A DNA stretch of 64,000 bases from Paraburkholderia hiiakae (GCF_904848665.1 NZ_CAJHCQ010000001.1:841302-905301); one strand, 5' to 3'; shown: positions 27,447 to 37,123, counted from the stretch's first letter. Program-made: numbers and translations. The notes: a model not told the origin generated them from the sequence alone.

Positions 27447-27692
27447 ATGTCCGAACAGCTCTTTCTTTACGGCGTCTACGCCATTCACGTGCATCCCCTC
27501 GCACTGCAGGGTGCTCGCTGGGACGCCGAGTATCAGATCACGCATCGCGACAAAGCCGTGCAGCCGTGGGTCACGGTCGGCGGCAACGCGGGCTTCGATG
27601 CGCCCACGCAAGCCGTGGACGCCGCACGCCGCCAGGCCATCGCCGATATCGAACACGGCGCGGGCATTCCGAAGCCGCACGGGTTTCCGTAA
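27447..27692 (+). CDS. Small protein of unknown function
   Basis: The 81-aa protein starts at ATG 27447 with AGGAGG 8 nt upstream. It has a strand-rich N-terminal part (QLFLYGVYAIHVHPL, WDAEYQITHRD) and one C-terminal helix (TQAVDAARRQAIADIEHG) ending KPHGFP. It has no recognised domain; the layout resembles the 27102 and 44225 products. A palindromic element occupies its leader and an 18-bp hairpin lies 24 bp after its stop. Confidence 0.7.
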   Translation: MSEQLFLYGVYAIHVHPLALQGARWDAEYQITHRDKAVQPWVTVGGNAGFDAPTQAVDAARRQAIADIEHGAGIPKPHGFP

Positions 27693-27716
27693 GCCCACCG
27701 CTCGCCCCCGCGCTTT

Positions 27717-27758
27717 GCTGCCGCTCACTCCCGCCGCGCTGCGGGAGTGAGCGGCAGC
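27717..27758 (+). terminator. Long perfect hairpin after the 81-aa gene
   Basis: An 18-bp perfect stem (GCTGCCGCTCACTCCCGC and complement) with a 6-nt loop CGCGCT. It lacks a U run, so it may end transcription only with Rho or simply stabilise the mRNA 3' end; either orientation is possible. Confidence 0.55.
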
Positions 27759-27876
27759 GCATCGTCCCCGCATCGCTTTGCCAATACCTTCTTGCGGTAC
27801 GCTTGACGTGTCGCCTTGCCGCGTTGCTTCGGCATTGCTACGCTCCCACTCCCTTTTCAGAACCGCCAGGAACATC

Positions 27877-28902
27877 ATGACGTCGGAATCGCCGGAGCGC
27901 GTCGCAAACCACGAAGCGGCCCAGCAAGCCGAATCGGCGCCTCAGCCTTCGCCGGGCGTGGACATGGCCGCCTGCAAGGCCGAGTCACCCAGAGCAGGCA
28001 AGCCGGGCGTCAAGCGCGGCGCGCCGCGCAAGCTGATGGTGGGCTCGCGCGAAGTGCTCGTCTACGGCATGCCGCAGAGCTGGGGCGACTTCTACCACAC
28101 GGCGCTCACCATGCGCTGGCTCACATTCTTCGCCTCGCTCGCAGCCCTCTTCCTGTTCATGAACGGCGTGTTCGCGTGCCTCTACCAGCTCGGCACCGCG
28201 CCCATCGCCAACCAGTACCCGAAGGGCTTTCTCGGCGCGTTCTTCTTCAGCGTGGAAACGCTTGCGACCGTCGGCTACGGCGACATGCATCCGCAAACGG
28301 TCTACGCGCACATGGTCGCCACGCTCGAAATCTTCGTCGGCATGTCGGGCGTCGCATTGGCCACTGGTCTGGTGTTCGCACGCTTCTCGCGCCCGCGCGC
28401 GAAGATCATGTTCGCGAGCCAGGTGGTGGTGCACCCCATCGAAGGCCGCATGACGCTGATGGCGCGCGCCGCCAACGCCCGCCAGAACGTGATCGCCGAA
28501 GCGGGCGCGAAACTGCGGCTCATCCGTATCGAGACCTCTTCGGACGGCTTTCGCGCGCGGCGCATCCACGACCTCAAGCTCGTGCGCAACCAGCATCCGC
28601 TCTTCACGCTGGGCTGGAATCTCATGCACGTGATCGACGAGTCGAGCCCGCTCTACGGCGTCACGCCCGAGACGCTGGCCGAGCAGCACGCCACGCTCCA
28701 TGCCGTGATCGAGGGCTCCGACGAGTCCACCGCGCAGACCATGCAGGCGCGCTTTAGCTGGTCGGATCGGCAGATCCGCTGGCAGTACCGCTACGTCGAC
28801 CTGCTGAGCGACGAGAACGGCGTGAGCACGATGGACTACACGCACTTTCACGATGTCGTGCCATTCGACGGGGCGATACCTTACGTACCGATTACGATCT
28901 GA
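27877..28902 (+). CDS. Inward-rectifier potassium channel (KirBac type)
   Basis: The 341-aa protein has a disordered N-terminus, an interfacial helix region (DFYHTALTMRWLTFF), two membrane helices around a pore loop with the K+ selectivity filter TVGYGD (residues 131-136), and a C-terminal immunoglobulin-like Kir domain (from about 165, FARFSRPRAKIMFASQVVV). This is the architecture of KirBac1.1, which comes from Burkholderia pseudomallei. CAGGAA precedes ATG 27877. It acts as a tetramer in the inner membrane; Kir channels of this kind are gated by lipids and pH. Confidence 0.92.
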   Translation: MTSESPERVANHEAAQQAESAPQPSPGVDMAACKAESPRAGKPGVKRGAPRKLMVGSREVLVYGMPQSWGDFYHTALTMRWLTFFASLAALFLFMNGVFACLYQLGTAPIANQYPKGFLGAFFFSVETLATVGYGDMHPQTVYAHMVATLEIFVGMSGVALATGLVFARFSRPRAKIMFASQVVVHPIEGRMTLMARAANARQNVIAEAGAKLRLIRIETSSDGFRARRIHDLKLVRNQHPLFTLGWNLMHVIDESSPLYGVTPETLAEQHATLHAVIEGSDESTAQTMQARFSWSDRQIRWQYRYVDLLSDENGVSTMDYTHFHDVVPFDGAIPYVPITI

Positions 28903-29212
28903 CGGATTCCCCCGAAAGGTCGATCCAGACGGGATCGCAGCGGGGCAGGGAAAATCTCTCTCCAAATTCACCGGGCGTGGGCAGGCTCTCGCGCGAATAG
29001 CCGGTAGCGCCGGAGAGTTAGCAAAAAATTTCCGTCATTGGCGAGAAAGAATAGAGGCTCTTTCGCCGCCCTCTCAACAGGGCCATGCGAACGCAATAGC
29101 TTTGCATAGGATCGCAGTCAGTGCTTTGCATGGGCCCGGAGTAAGTGCTGAAGCACTAACTCCGGCCGACAGCTGAAGCGCTAACTGCGTTCGATAAACG
29201 GAGACTCCCCCA
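28903..29212. other. 310-bp leader region of the oxidoreductase gene
   Basis: No coding frame is convincing. Its right third (29113-29189) is filled by the nested palindromic element listed separately; the left two thirds show nothing I can name. The promoter of the oxidoreductase gene should lie here. Confidence 0.5.
29113..29189. repeat. Dispersed palindromic element, copy B, nested in a second palindrome
   Basis: The inner hairpin pairs CCGGAGTAAGTGCT (29136-29149) with AGCACTAACTCCGG (29152-29165), one mismatch, 2-nt turn. It is flanked by outer arms CGCAGTCAGTGCT (29113-29125) and AGCGCTAACTGCG (29177-29189), which pair with two mismatches. Outer and inner arms are themselves similar, as if a half-copy were duplicated. 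The inner part and its flanks (TGCATGGG before, GGCCGACAG after) match copy A at 27385-27435. It ends 23 nt before the ATG at 29213. Confidence 0.8.
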
Positions 29213-32200
29213 ATGACCGCGCGCCCCGCGTTCGGCGACACCCCCTCGCCGCTTGATACGCCGCCTCTCGCTGATTACAAGCTCACCGACAACCTCACCG
29301 CCACGCGCGGCCGCATCTTCCTGACCGGCACGCAGGCGCTGATCCGGCTCGCGCTCATGCAGCGCGCGCTCGACCGCGCGCATGGTCTGAACACCGCGGG
29401 CTTCATCAGCGGCTATCGCGGTTCGCCGCTCGGCATGGTCGACCAGCAGGCGTGGAAGGCGAAGAAACTGCTCGAAGCCGCCGACGTACGCTTCCTGCCC
29501 GCCATCAACGAAGAACTGGGCGGCACGGCCGTGCTCGGCACGCAGCGCGTGGAAGCGGACCCGGAGCGCACCGTCGAAGGCGTGTTCGCGATGTGGTACG
29601 GCAAGGGACCGGGCGTCGATCGCGCCGGCGACGCGCTCAAGCACGGCAACGCCTACGGCTCGTCGCCGCACGGCGGCGTGCTGGTGGTGGCCGGCGACGA
29701 CCACGGCTGCGTGTCGTCGTCCATGCCGCATCAGAGCGACTTCGCGCTGATGGCGTGGCACATGCCTGTGGTGAATCCGTCGAACATTGCCGACATGCTC
29801 GAATTCGGCCTGTATGGCTGGGCGCTCTCGCGCTACTCGGGCGCGTGGGTGGGCTACAAGGCGATTTCGGAGACGGTGGAATCGGGCTCGACCGTCGATC
29901 TCGATGCCATCAAGACCGACTGGCAAGCGCCTGAAGGTTTCACGCCGCCACCGGACGGCCTGCATAACCGCTGGCCCGATCTGCCGAGTCTCGCCATCGA
30001 GCAGCGTCTGGCGGCCAAGCTCGACGCCGTGCGCCACTTCGCGCGCATGAACAGCATCGACAAGTGGATCGCGCCGAGCCCGCACGCGAACGTGGGCATC
30101 GTCACCTGCGGCAAGGCGCACCTGGACCTGATGGAAACGCTGCGCCGACTCGATCTCACCATCGAGGATCTGGATCGCGCGGGCGTGCGCATCTACAAGG
30201 TGGGCCTCTCGTTCCCGCTGGAGATGTCGCGTATCGACGCGTTCGTCGCCGGCCTCACCGACGTGCTCGTGATCGAAGAAAAAGGCCCGGTCATCGAGCA
30301 GCAGATCAAGGACTACCTCTACAACCGCAAGGAGGGCGCGCGCCCGACCGTGATCGGCAAGCACGCCGAAGACGGCACGCTGCTGCTCTCCGAGCTTGGC
30401 GAGCTGCGCCCCTCGCGCATCCTGCCCGTGTTCGCCGCGTGGCTCGCGAAGCACCGTCCCGCGCTCGACCGCCGCGAGCGCGTGGTGGATCTCGTCGCGC
30501 CGCAAATCCTCTCGAACGCCGCCGACGCCGTGCGGCGCACGCCCTACTTCTGCTCGGGCTGCCCGCACAACACGTCGACGAAGGTGCCCGAAGGCTCGAT
30601 CGCCCAGGCCGGCATTGGCTGCCACTTCATGGCTTCGTGGATGGAGCGCGACACCACGGGCCTCATCCAGATGGGCGGCGAAGGCGTCGACTGGGCCGCA
30701 CACTCGATGTTCACGAAAATGCCGCACGTGTTCCAGAATCTCGGCGACGGCACTTACTTTCATTCAGGCATCCTTGCGATTCGCCAGGCTGTAGCGGCGA
30801 AGACCAACATCACCTACAAGATCCTCTACAACGACGCCGTGGCGATGACGGGCGGCCAGCCCGTGGACGGCAGCATCTCCGTGGCGCAGATCGCGCGCCA
30901 GGTGGAAGCCGAGGGCGTCTCGCGCTTCGTGGTGGTGAGCGACGAGCCCGAGAAATACGACGGCCATCACGGCCTGTTTCCGAAGGGCACGACGTTCCAT
31001 CACCGCAGCGAACTGGACACCGTGCAGCGCGAACTGCGCGAAACGCCGGGCGTGACCGTGCTGATCTACGATCAAACGTGCGCCGCCGAAAAGCGCCGCC
31101 GCCGCAAGAAGGGCGAATTCCCCGATCCGGACAAGCGCCTCTTCATCAACGAGGAAGTGTGCGAAGGTTGCGGCGACTGCGGCGTGCAGTCGAATTGTCT
31201 TTCGGTCGAACCGGTGGAAACGGAACTGGGCCGCAAGCGCCGCATCGACCAGTCGTCGTGCAACAAGGACTATTCGTGCGTGAACGGCTTCTGCCCGAGC
31301 TTCGTGACCATCGAGGGCGGCAAGCTCAAGAAGGCCGCTGGGGCCGCGTTCGATCCGCAGGCGCTCGCCGCGCGCGTGAAGGCGCTGCCGGTTCCGGCCA
31401 CGCATCTGGACAACGCGCCGTACGACATCCTCGTGACGGGCGTGGGCGGCACGGGTGTCGTGACCGTGGGCGCGCTCATCAGCATGGCCGCGCATCTGGA
31501 AGGCAAGAGCGCTTCAGTGCTCGACTTCATGGGCTTCGCGCAGAAGGGCGGCTCGGTGCTGTCGTTCGTGCGCTTCGCCGCGACGGATGCGCTGCTCAAC
31601 CAGGTGCGCATCGACACGCAGCAGGCCGACCTGCTGCTCGCCTGCGACATGGTGGTGGGCGCGAGCGCCGACGCCCTGCAAACGGTGCGGCACGATCGCA
31701 CGCGCATCGTCGTGAACACGCATGAGATTCCAAATGCGTCGTTCGTGCAGAACCCCGAAGCCAACCTGCACGCCGATGCGCTACTGGCGAAGATGCGGCA
31801 CGCGGCGACCCATGGCGCAACACCTGCGCAAGATCCGCTCGCTGCGTGCGATGCGCAGGCGCTCGCACAGCGCTATCTCGGCGACACGATCGGCGCGAAC
31901 ATCGTGATGCTTGGTTTCGCGTGGCAGCTGGGCCTCGTGCCGGTTTCTTTCGCAGCGCTCACGCGCGCCATCGAACTGAACAACGTGGCCGTGCAGGCGA
32001 ATCTGCTCGCGTTCTCCATCGGCCGCATGGCCGCCGCCGATCCCACCGCGCTCGAAGCGCTCGAGACGCAACGCGCGGCGGCCGCCAAGGCTACGGCGCG
32101 CAAGCTCACGCAAACGCTCGACGAACTGATCGCCGATCGCGAAGCGCGTCTCCTGGCCTACGGTGGCGCGAGCTACGTGAAGCGCTATCGCGCACTGGTC

Positions 32201-32836
32201 GATGCCGCTCGCAGCGCGGACAAGACCGCAGAAAACGCGCTCGCGCGCGCCGTCGCGACCACGTTCTATCGGCTGCTTGCCGTGAAGGACGAATACGAAG
32301 TCGCGCGCCTGCACGCCGACCCGGCGTTGCGCGCCGCGCTCGAAGCGCAGTTCGAAGGCACGGCGGGCAGCGATTTCACCGTGAAGTTCAACCTCGCGCC
32401 GCCGCTCATCGCGCGTGAGAAGAACGGCCAGGCTCCGCGCAAGATGCAGTTCGGCCAGTGGATGTGGAGCGCGTTCGGGCTGCTGAAGAAGGGACGCAGC
32501 GTGCGCGGCACATGGCTCGATCCGTTCGGCAAGACGCTGGAGCGCCGCATGGAACGCGCACTCGCCGGCGACTACGAGGCGACGCTGCGCGGTGCGTTCG
32601 CCAGCCTCACCGCCGAAAACGCCGACGACATCGCCAGGCTCGCCAACCTGCATCAGCGTGTGCGCGGCTATGGGCACGTGAAGCTCGCGAACCTCGCGGC
32701 GGTGAAGCGCAGCGAGCGTGAACTGGCTGCGCGCCTTGCCATCGAGGTGAAGACAAGCGCTGCGGTGCAAGAAGCCCTCGCGTCGTTCAAGGGCGCGGGC
32801 GCGTTACGCGGCATCCCGGTGGTGGTGGCGAAGTAA
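29213..32836 (+). CDS. Indolepyruvate ferredoxin oxidoreductase-type fused 2-oxoacid oxidoreductase
   Basis: The 1207-aa protein fuses alpha and beta/gamma parts of TPP-dependent 2-oxoacid:ferredoxin oxidoreductase. In order: pyrimidine/core TPP domains (GFISGYRGSPLG; GIGCHFMASWMERDTTGLIQMGGEGVD is represented by GIGCHFMASW and QMGGEGVDW), two 4Fe-4S type clusters' cysteines near residues 645-700 (CEGCGDCGVQSNC and CNKDYSCVNGFC), and the gamma domain starting TGVGGTGVVTVGA (about 742). It oxidatively decarboxylates aryl or branched 2-oxoacids to acyl-CoA. Single-chain forms of about 1,150-1,200 aa are typical of beta-proteobacteria. Downstream is a clear terminator. Confidence 0.93.
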   Translation: MTARPAFGDTPSPLDTPPLADYKLTDNLTATRGRIFLTGTQALIRLALMQRALDRAHGLNTAGFISGYRGSPLGMVDQQAWKAKKLLEAADVRFLPAINEELGGTAVLGTQRVEADPERTVEGVFAMWYGKGPGVDRAGDALKHGNAYGSSPHGGVLVVAGDDHGCVSSSMPHQSDFALMAWHMPVVNPSNIADMLEFGLYGWALSRYSGAWVGYKAISETVESGSTVDLDAIKTDWQAPEGFTPPPDGLHNRWPDLPSLAIEQRLAAKLDAVRHFARMNSIDKWIAPSPHANVGIVTCGKAHLDLMETLRRLDLTIEDLDRAGVRIYKVGLSFPLEMSRIDAFVAGLTDVLVIEEKGPVIEQQIKDYLYNRKEGARPTVIGKHAEDGTLLLSELGELRPSRILPVFAAWLAKHRPALDRRERVVDLVAPQILSNAADAVRRTPYFCSGCPHNTSTKVPEGSIAQAGIGCHFMASWMERDTTGLIQMGGEGVDWAAHSMFTKMPHVFQNLGDGTYFHSGILAIRQAVAAKTNITYKILYNDAVAMTGGQPVDGSISVAQIARQVEAEGVSRFVVVSDEPEKYDGHHGLFPKGTTFHHRSELDTVQRELRETPGVTVLIYDQTCAAEKRRRRKKGEFPDPDKRLFINEEVCEGCGDCGVQSNCLSVEPVETELGRKRRIDQSSCNKDYSCVNGFCPSFVTIEGGKLKKAAGAAFDPQALAARVKALPVPATHLDNAPYDILVTGVGGTGVVTVGALISMAAHLEGKSASVLDFMGFAQKGGSVLSFVRFAATDALLNQVRIDTQQADLLLACDMVVGASADALQTVRHDRTRIVVNTHEIPNASFVQNPEANLHADALLAKMRHAATHGATPAQDPLAACDAQALAQRYLGDTIGANIVMLGFAWQLGLVPVSFAALTRAIELNNVAVQANLLAFSIGRMAAADPTALEALETQRAAAAKATARKLTQTLDELIADREARLLAYGGASYVKRYRALVDAARSADKTAENALARAVATTFYRLLAVKDEYEVARLHADPALRAALEAQFEGTAGSDFTVKFNLAPPLIAREKNGQAPRKMQFGQWMWSAFGLLKKGRSVRGTWLDPFGKTLERRMERALAGDYEATLRGAFASLTAENADDIARLANLHQRVRGYGHVKLANLAAVKRSERELAARLAIEVKTSAAVQEALASFKGAGALRGIPVVVAK

Positions 32837-32853
32837 GATGAAGTGAAGTCAGG

Positions 32854-32892
32854 AAAGCGCGCGCCGTTCATTTGAATGGCGCGCGCTTTTTT
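32854..32892 (+). terminator. Intrinsic terminator between the oxidoreductase and cutC
   Basis: A 16-bp stem starting AAAGCGCGCGCC with an ATTT loop, followed by T6 on the plus strand. The A residues at its left foot let it also end cutC transcription from the minus strand. Confidence 0.9.
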
Positions 32893-32897
32893 ATGGG

Positions 32898-33611
32898 TCA
32901 GGCGTCGAGCAGGGTTCGCACGCGCCGCACCTTGTTTTCGTCGACAGGGGCTAGGCCCTTGCCGTCAACGCGCACGCCGGAGCCGAAGTGAACCGCGTGC
33001 ACACGCGTCGCGCCCACGAACCCGGCTACGCGATCGAGCGTCAGTCCCGCGCCCGCGAGGACCGTGCAATGCGTGTGCGCCGCACGCTGCACGAGCGTTT
33101 CGATTTGCGCCTGCGCATCCAGCACCGAAGGCTTGCCGCCCGAGGTGAGCACGTTCGTCACGGCTTCGAAACCGAGCAACACCTCGAACGCTTCCCGCAG
33201 ATCGCGCGCTTCGTCGAACGCGCGATGAAACGTGAGCGGCATGCCGTCGGCGGCGTCGATCGCGCGCTGCAAGCCGTCGCGATCCACTTCATGCGATGGC
33301 GTGAGCATGCCGATCACGACCGCATGCGCGCCCGCCAGCTTCGCGGCACGCACGTCGCGCAACATCACCGCATAGTCATTCGAATCGTAAATGAATGAGC
33401 GGCTGTGCGGCCGCACGATCACGTTCACGGGAATTGTCACGGCCTCGACCACGGCTTCAATCATGCCGATGCTCGGTGTGAGGCCGCCCTCGCCCATCGC
33501 GGTCACGAGTTCGAGACGATCCGCGCCGCCGCGCGCGGCGGCTTGCGCGTCGGCGACCGTGGTCGCGATGACTTCCAGCACCACCCGTTCACGCTGTTGT
33601 GTGATTGGCAT
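32898..33611 (-). CDS. cutC: CutC family protein
   Basis: The 237-aa TIM-barrel protein shows CutC landmarks: LEVIATTVADAQAAARGGADRLEL (read as VLEVIATTV and GGADRLEL), GGLTPSIGMI, VIVRPHSRSFIYDSNDY, LTFHRAFDEARD and LTSGGKPS. CutC was named for copper tolerance in E. coli, but the direct biochemical role is uncertain; a copper-binding function is disputed. It lies 49 bp downstream of an EAL-domain gene on the same strand. Confidence 0.92.
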   Translation of the reverse strand: MPITQQRERVVLEVIATTVADAQAAARGGADRLELVTAMGEGGLTPSIGMIEAVVEAVTIPVNVIVRPHSRSFIYDSNDYAVMLRDVRAAKLAGAHAVVIGMLTPSHEVDRDGLQRAIDAADGMPLTFHRAFDEARDLREAFEVLLGFEAVTNVLTSGGKPSVLDAQAQIETLVQRAAHTHCTVLAGAGLTLDRVAGFVGATRVHAVHFGSGVRVDGKGLAPVDENKVRRVRTLLDA

Positions 33612-33660
33612 GTTTGCGCGCCATGTCGTTTAAGAACACGACATGATCGCAGATGCCTGC

Positions 33661-34926
33661 CTACTCGAACCAGTCGATATCGCCGCACAGCACGCACAGG
33701 CGCTCGCCCACCTGCACCGTCATGGAAAGCGTCATGCACGGCAGCGCCTCGTTGATCGACAGATACGGTCCGGTCACGTGCACGCGCCCCGGCGAAACGA
33801 GCGCCGTGCGGAAGTACGGCCTGCGCAGCCAGCTCGCACCTTGTGCGTCTTCCAGCGGCAGAAAGCGCGCATCGCGCTCCGCGCGATCGACGCGCAGCAC
33901 GACGTTGCGGCCCGCCTGCCTGCCGTTCGAATCGAGCAGATAGCAGCGCGCCGCGTGATCTAACGCGAGGAAGTTCCAGCACACCTCTTCCATCGGCTCG
34001 CCAGCGGAAAGTCGTTCTGCCGCGCGCTCGAATGCACGCAGGTAGGGCGCGAGGCGATGGGTCTCGCCCCGCTCGCGCGTTTCGGTCTGCTGACGAAAAC
34101 GCTCCGTCGCTTCGGCGATCACGCCTTGCACCTGCGCGGCGTCGGTGAGCCCGGGCGCGGGCCGCGCGAAGAAAAAGCCCTGCACGAAGTCCGCGTTGCA
34201 CGCGAGCGCGAGCTGCGCCTCGTGTTCCGTCTCCACCCCCTCGATCAGCACGAGCTTGCCCGCGTCGTGTAGCAACGCCACGAGCGCGGGCAGCGTCGCG
34301 GCCATGTCGGCGCGATGCTGCGCGTGCATCAGCATGATGCGGTCGAGCTTGACGATATCGGGGTTGAGCTGCCACACGCGGCCAATATCGACGTTGCCCG
34401 CGCCGAAGTCGTCGAGCGCCACCAGAAAGCCGCGCTCGCGAAACGCCGCCACGGCCTGCGCGAGCGCGTCGAGGTCCGTCGCTTCATCTTCCAGCACCTC
34501 CAGCACCACACGCCGCGGCGCGATATTCAGCCGCCGCAGGTTCGCAAGCAGCGCCGCCGAGTGATACGCCTCGATCAGCGTGCCCGGATGCACGTTGAGA
34601 AAGAGCCACTCGCGCTCCGCGCCCAAGAGCGCGAAGTTCTCCAGATGCAGCCCCTGGGCGAGCCGGTCCACCAGCAACGCTTCGCCCACGCGCGCGGCGT
34701 CGCCGAACACGTCGAGCGGCGACACCGGGCGGTCGAGTGGATCGTGCGCGCGCAGCAGCCCTTCGTAGCCCACCGCACGCATGTGCGAGAGGCTGAACAC
34801 CGGCTGGAACACGCTCGTAAGCGTGAGGTCGCCGTGATGTGCGCTGTAGCGCTGCAGCCCCGAAGTGACGCTGAGATCGAAGCCGTGAGGGGCCACGGCT
34901 GTTTTGTCCTGTTGCTCTGTGATCAT
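33661..34926 (-). CDS. EAL-domain c-di-GMP phosphodiesterase with C-terminal Cache-like region
   Basis: The 421-aa protein starts at ATG 34926 behind AGAGGATGG. The N-terminal EAL domain keeps every catalytic element: E55-G-L (GYEGLLRA), FLNVHPG, LEVLEDE, ALDDFGAGN, KLDRIML and IEGVETE. The C-terminal ~130 residues (CYLLDSNGRQAG, WLRRPYFRTALVSPGRVHVT, SINEALPCMTLSMTV) look like a PDC/Cache sensor fold without membrane helices. It is predicted to hydrolyse c-di-GMP. A longer in-frame extension to 35232 has no family similarity. Confidence 0.88.
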   Translation of the reverse strand: MITEQQDKTAVAPHGFDLSVTSGLQRYSAHHGDLTLTSVFQPVFSLSHMRAVGYEGLLRAHDPLDRPVSPLDVFGDAARVGEALLVDRLAQGLHLENFALLGAEREWLFLNVHPGTLIEAYHSAALLANLRRLNIAPRRVVLEVLEDEATDLDALAQAVAAFRERGFLVALDDFGAGNVDIGRVWQLNPDIVKLDRIMLMHAQHRADMAATLPALVALLHDAGKLVLIEGVETEHEAQLALACNADFVQGFFFARPAPGLTDAAQVQGVIAEATERFRQQTETRERGETHRLAPYLRAFERAAERLSAGEPMEEVCWNFLALDHAARCYLLDSNGRQAGRNVVLRVDRAERDARFLPLEDAQGASWLRRPYFRTALVSPGRVHVTGPYLSINEALPCMTLSMTVQVGERLCVLCGDIDWFE

Positions 34927-35455
34927 GCCATCCTCTAGCGCGTAGGAAGGACGCCGCCGTCCGCACAACCTTTGCACGGCCTGCGCGTTCCTCCGTAGCC
35001 TGCTTTTCATTGCGTCACGGGAGGGATCAAGCAAGGTCCGTGCTCGCTCGCACTGCGATCTGCGATCTGGCACGCATCGGGAAATGCGCTCACGCCCATC
35101 GCGTGCGCCGCGAAAGGGCACGCCATGCACCGTGCGAGGCATTGCAGGGTGCACCGATATCGTGCGCCTTTCCTCGCGCCTTTGCTTCGGTGGTGGCGCA
35201 CACAGGCGGGCAAATTGCCGCATTTTTGGCACCCTGCCACAGGCGAATGCGGGCTAAATGTGCGCTTCGCCATGCACAAGCTCTGCGCGCTTCGCGGCGG
35301 CTTACAGACGCGTCAGGCTAAACTCTTCCTCGACCGGCGCGCCCCTCTCTAATGCGCGCCAGAACGCAGTGCCGTACCGCGCGTGAGGGCAGACCAAGGC
35401 TTCCCTCTTCGGCGCTCCCCCGCATAGTCCCGTTTCGCCCCCGCTACGTTTTTCG
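34927..35455. other. 529-bp divergent intergenic region, nothing recognised
   Basis: Located between the EAL gene and the antiporter gene. Open frames here have neither ribosome binding sites nor family resemblance. Presumably it holds the promoters of both genes. Confidence 0.4.
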
Positions 35456-37123
35456 ATGGACATCCTCTTCACCGTTCTCATTTTGCTGCTTGCTGTCGCC
35501 GTGTCCGGCGTCATCGCGCGCACCGTGCCCCTGAAGCTGCCGTTGCCACTCGTGCAGATCGGCATTGGCGCGCTGCTCACGTTTCCGCTCGTGAATCCGC
35601 ACGTCACGTTCGATCCCGACATCTTCATGGCGCTGTTCATTCCGCCGCTGCTGTTCGCCGACGGCTGGCGCATGCCCAAGCGCGAGTTCTTCATGCAGCG
35701 CCGCGCGATCCTCATGCTTGCGCTCGGCCTCGTGCTGCTGACGGTCGTCGCCGTGGGCTATTTCGTGCACTGGCTCGTGCCGCAAATGTCGCTGCCCGTC
35801 GCCTTCGCGCTCGCAGCCGTGCTCTCGCCCACCGACGCCGTGGCACTCGCGGGCATCGCCGGCAAAGACAGGATTCCCTCGCAGCTCATGCACATCCTCG
35901 AAGGCGAAGCGCTGATGAACGACGCCTCGGGCCTCGTCGCGCTCAAGTTCGCCGTGGCGGCCGCGCTCACCGGCTATTTTTCGCTGCGCGCGGCGGCGCT
36001 CAGCTTCGTCCTGATCGCGGCGGGCGGTCTCGCGCTGGGGGCGGTGATCGGCTGGCTCTTCAGCTTCGTTTCGGAGCGCTTTCTCAACGTGACCGAAGAC
36101 GGCGACCCCGCGCCGGGCGTCGTGCTCACCTTGCTGATTCCATTCGCGGCGTACCTGTTCGCCGAGCACCTCGAAGTGTCCGGCGTGCTCGCGGCCGTGT
36201 CCGCCGGCATGACGATGAACTACACGAGCGTCGCGCACAAAGGACCGGTGTCGACGCGCGTGCGCGCATCGAGCACGTGGTCGATGATCGAGTTCGTCTT
36301 CAACGGCATGGTGTTCACGCTGCTCGGCCTGCAGTTTCCTGGCATTCTCGGCAAGGCGCTGCTCGACGCGCACCACACGAGCAACGTGCAGATGCTGCGG
36401 CTGCTCGGCTATATCGCCGCCGTGCTCGCGGCGCTCTACGCCATGCGCTTTGGCTGGGTGTGGCTGCTGCGCTGGGTGGCGAGCCGCGGCGCCGCGCGTC
36501 ACGGCGTGGCGAACGCGGTGCCGGGCCTGCGCACGGTGGCGATCACCACGGTGGCGGGCGTGCGGGGCGCGGTGACGCTCGCGGGCGTGCTCTCGCTGCC
36601 CGTGGCGCTCGCGAACGGCAACCCGCTGCCGGGACGCGACAGCGCCATTTTCATCGCGACGGGCGTGATCCTCGCTTCGCTGCTGGTGGCGATCGTGGGC
36701 CTGCCGCTCTTGCTGCGCGGCGTGCGGCGCGGCGCACAGGGACCGCACGCGGCCGAGGAGCGCCAGGCGCGCATCCAGGCCGCACAGGCGGGGATCCGCG
36801 CCGTCGATGCCGTGCACGAAAAGGTGAGCGAGGATCTCGACGAATCGCAGGCTGCCTATGCCGCCGACACGACCGCGCGCGTGATGGACACCTACCGTCG
36901 GCGCCTCGCCTCGCTCGACGCCGACCGCAATCGCAGCGCGCACGCGCGCCGCTCGGACGCGCTGGAACTGGAAATGCGCCTCGCGGGCATGCGCGCCGAA
37001 CGCGCGACGCTGCTCAAGCTGCGCAACCAGATGCAGATCAACGACGAAACGCTGGCGAAGCTGATGCGCGAAGTCGATCTCTCGGAAACGGCGATGACGA
37101 CGCGTGGACACAATCGCAATTGA
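35456..37123 (+). CDS. CPA1 family Na+(K+)/H+ antiporter
   Basis: The 555-aa protein has about 12 membrane helices in its first 430 residues and a charged helical cytoplasmic tail of about 115. The CPA1 ion-site motifs are present: ALAAVLSPTDAVALAGIAG and GEALMNDASGLVALKFAV with the Asn-Asp pair. Also visible are EFVFNGMVFTLLGLQFP and GVRGAVTLAGVLSLP. It exchanges cations for protons across the inner membrane. The start ATG 35456 has no strong ribosome binding site; TTTTTCG precedes it. Confidence 0.9.
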   Translation: MDILFTVLILLLAVAVSGVIARTVPLKLPLPLVQIGIGALLTFPLVNPHVTFDPDIFMALFIPPLLFADGWRMPKREFFMQRRAILMLALGLVLLTVVAVGYFVHWLVPQMSLPVAFALAAVLSPTDAVALAGIAGKDRIPSQLMHILEGEALMNDASGLVALKFAVAAALTGYFSLRAAALSFVLIAAGGLALGAVIGWLFSFVSERFLNVTEDGDPAPGVVLTLLIPFAAYLFAEHLEVSGVLAAVSAGMTMNYTSVAHKGPVSTRVRASSTWSMIEFVFNGMVFTLLGLQFPGILGKALLDAHHTSNVQMLRLLGYIAAVLAALYAMRFGWVWLLRWVASRGAARHGVANAVPGLRTVAITTVAGVRGAVTLAGVLSLPVALANGNPLPGRDSAIFIATGVILASLLVAIVGLPLLLRGVRRGAQGPHAAEERQARIQAAQAGIRAVDAVHEKVSEDLDESQAAYAADTTARVMDTYRRRLASLDADRNRSAHARRSDALELEMRLAGMRAERATLLKLRNQMQINDETLAKLMREVDLSETAMTTRGHNRN

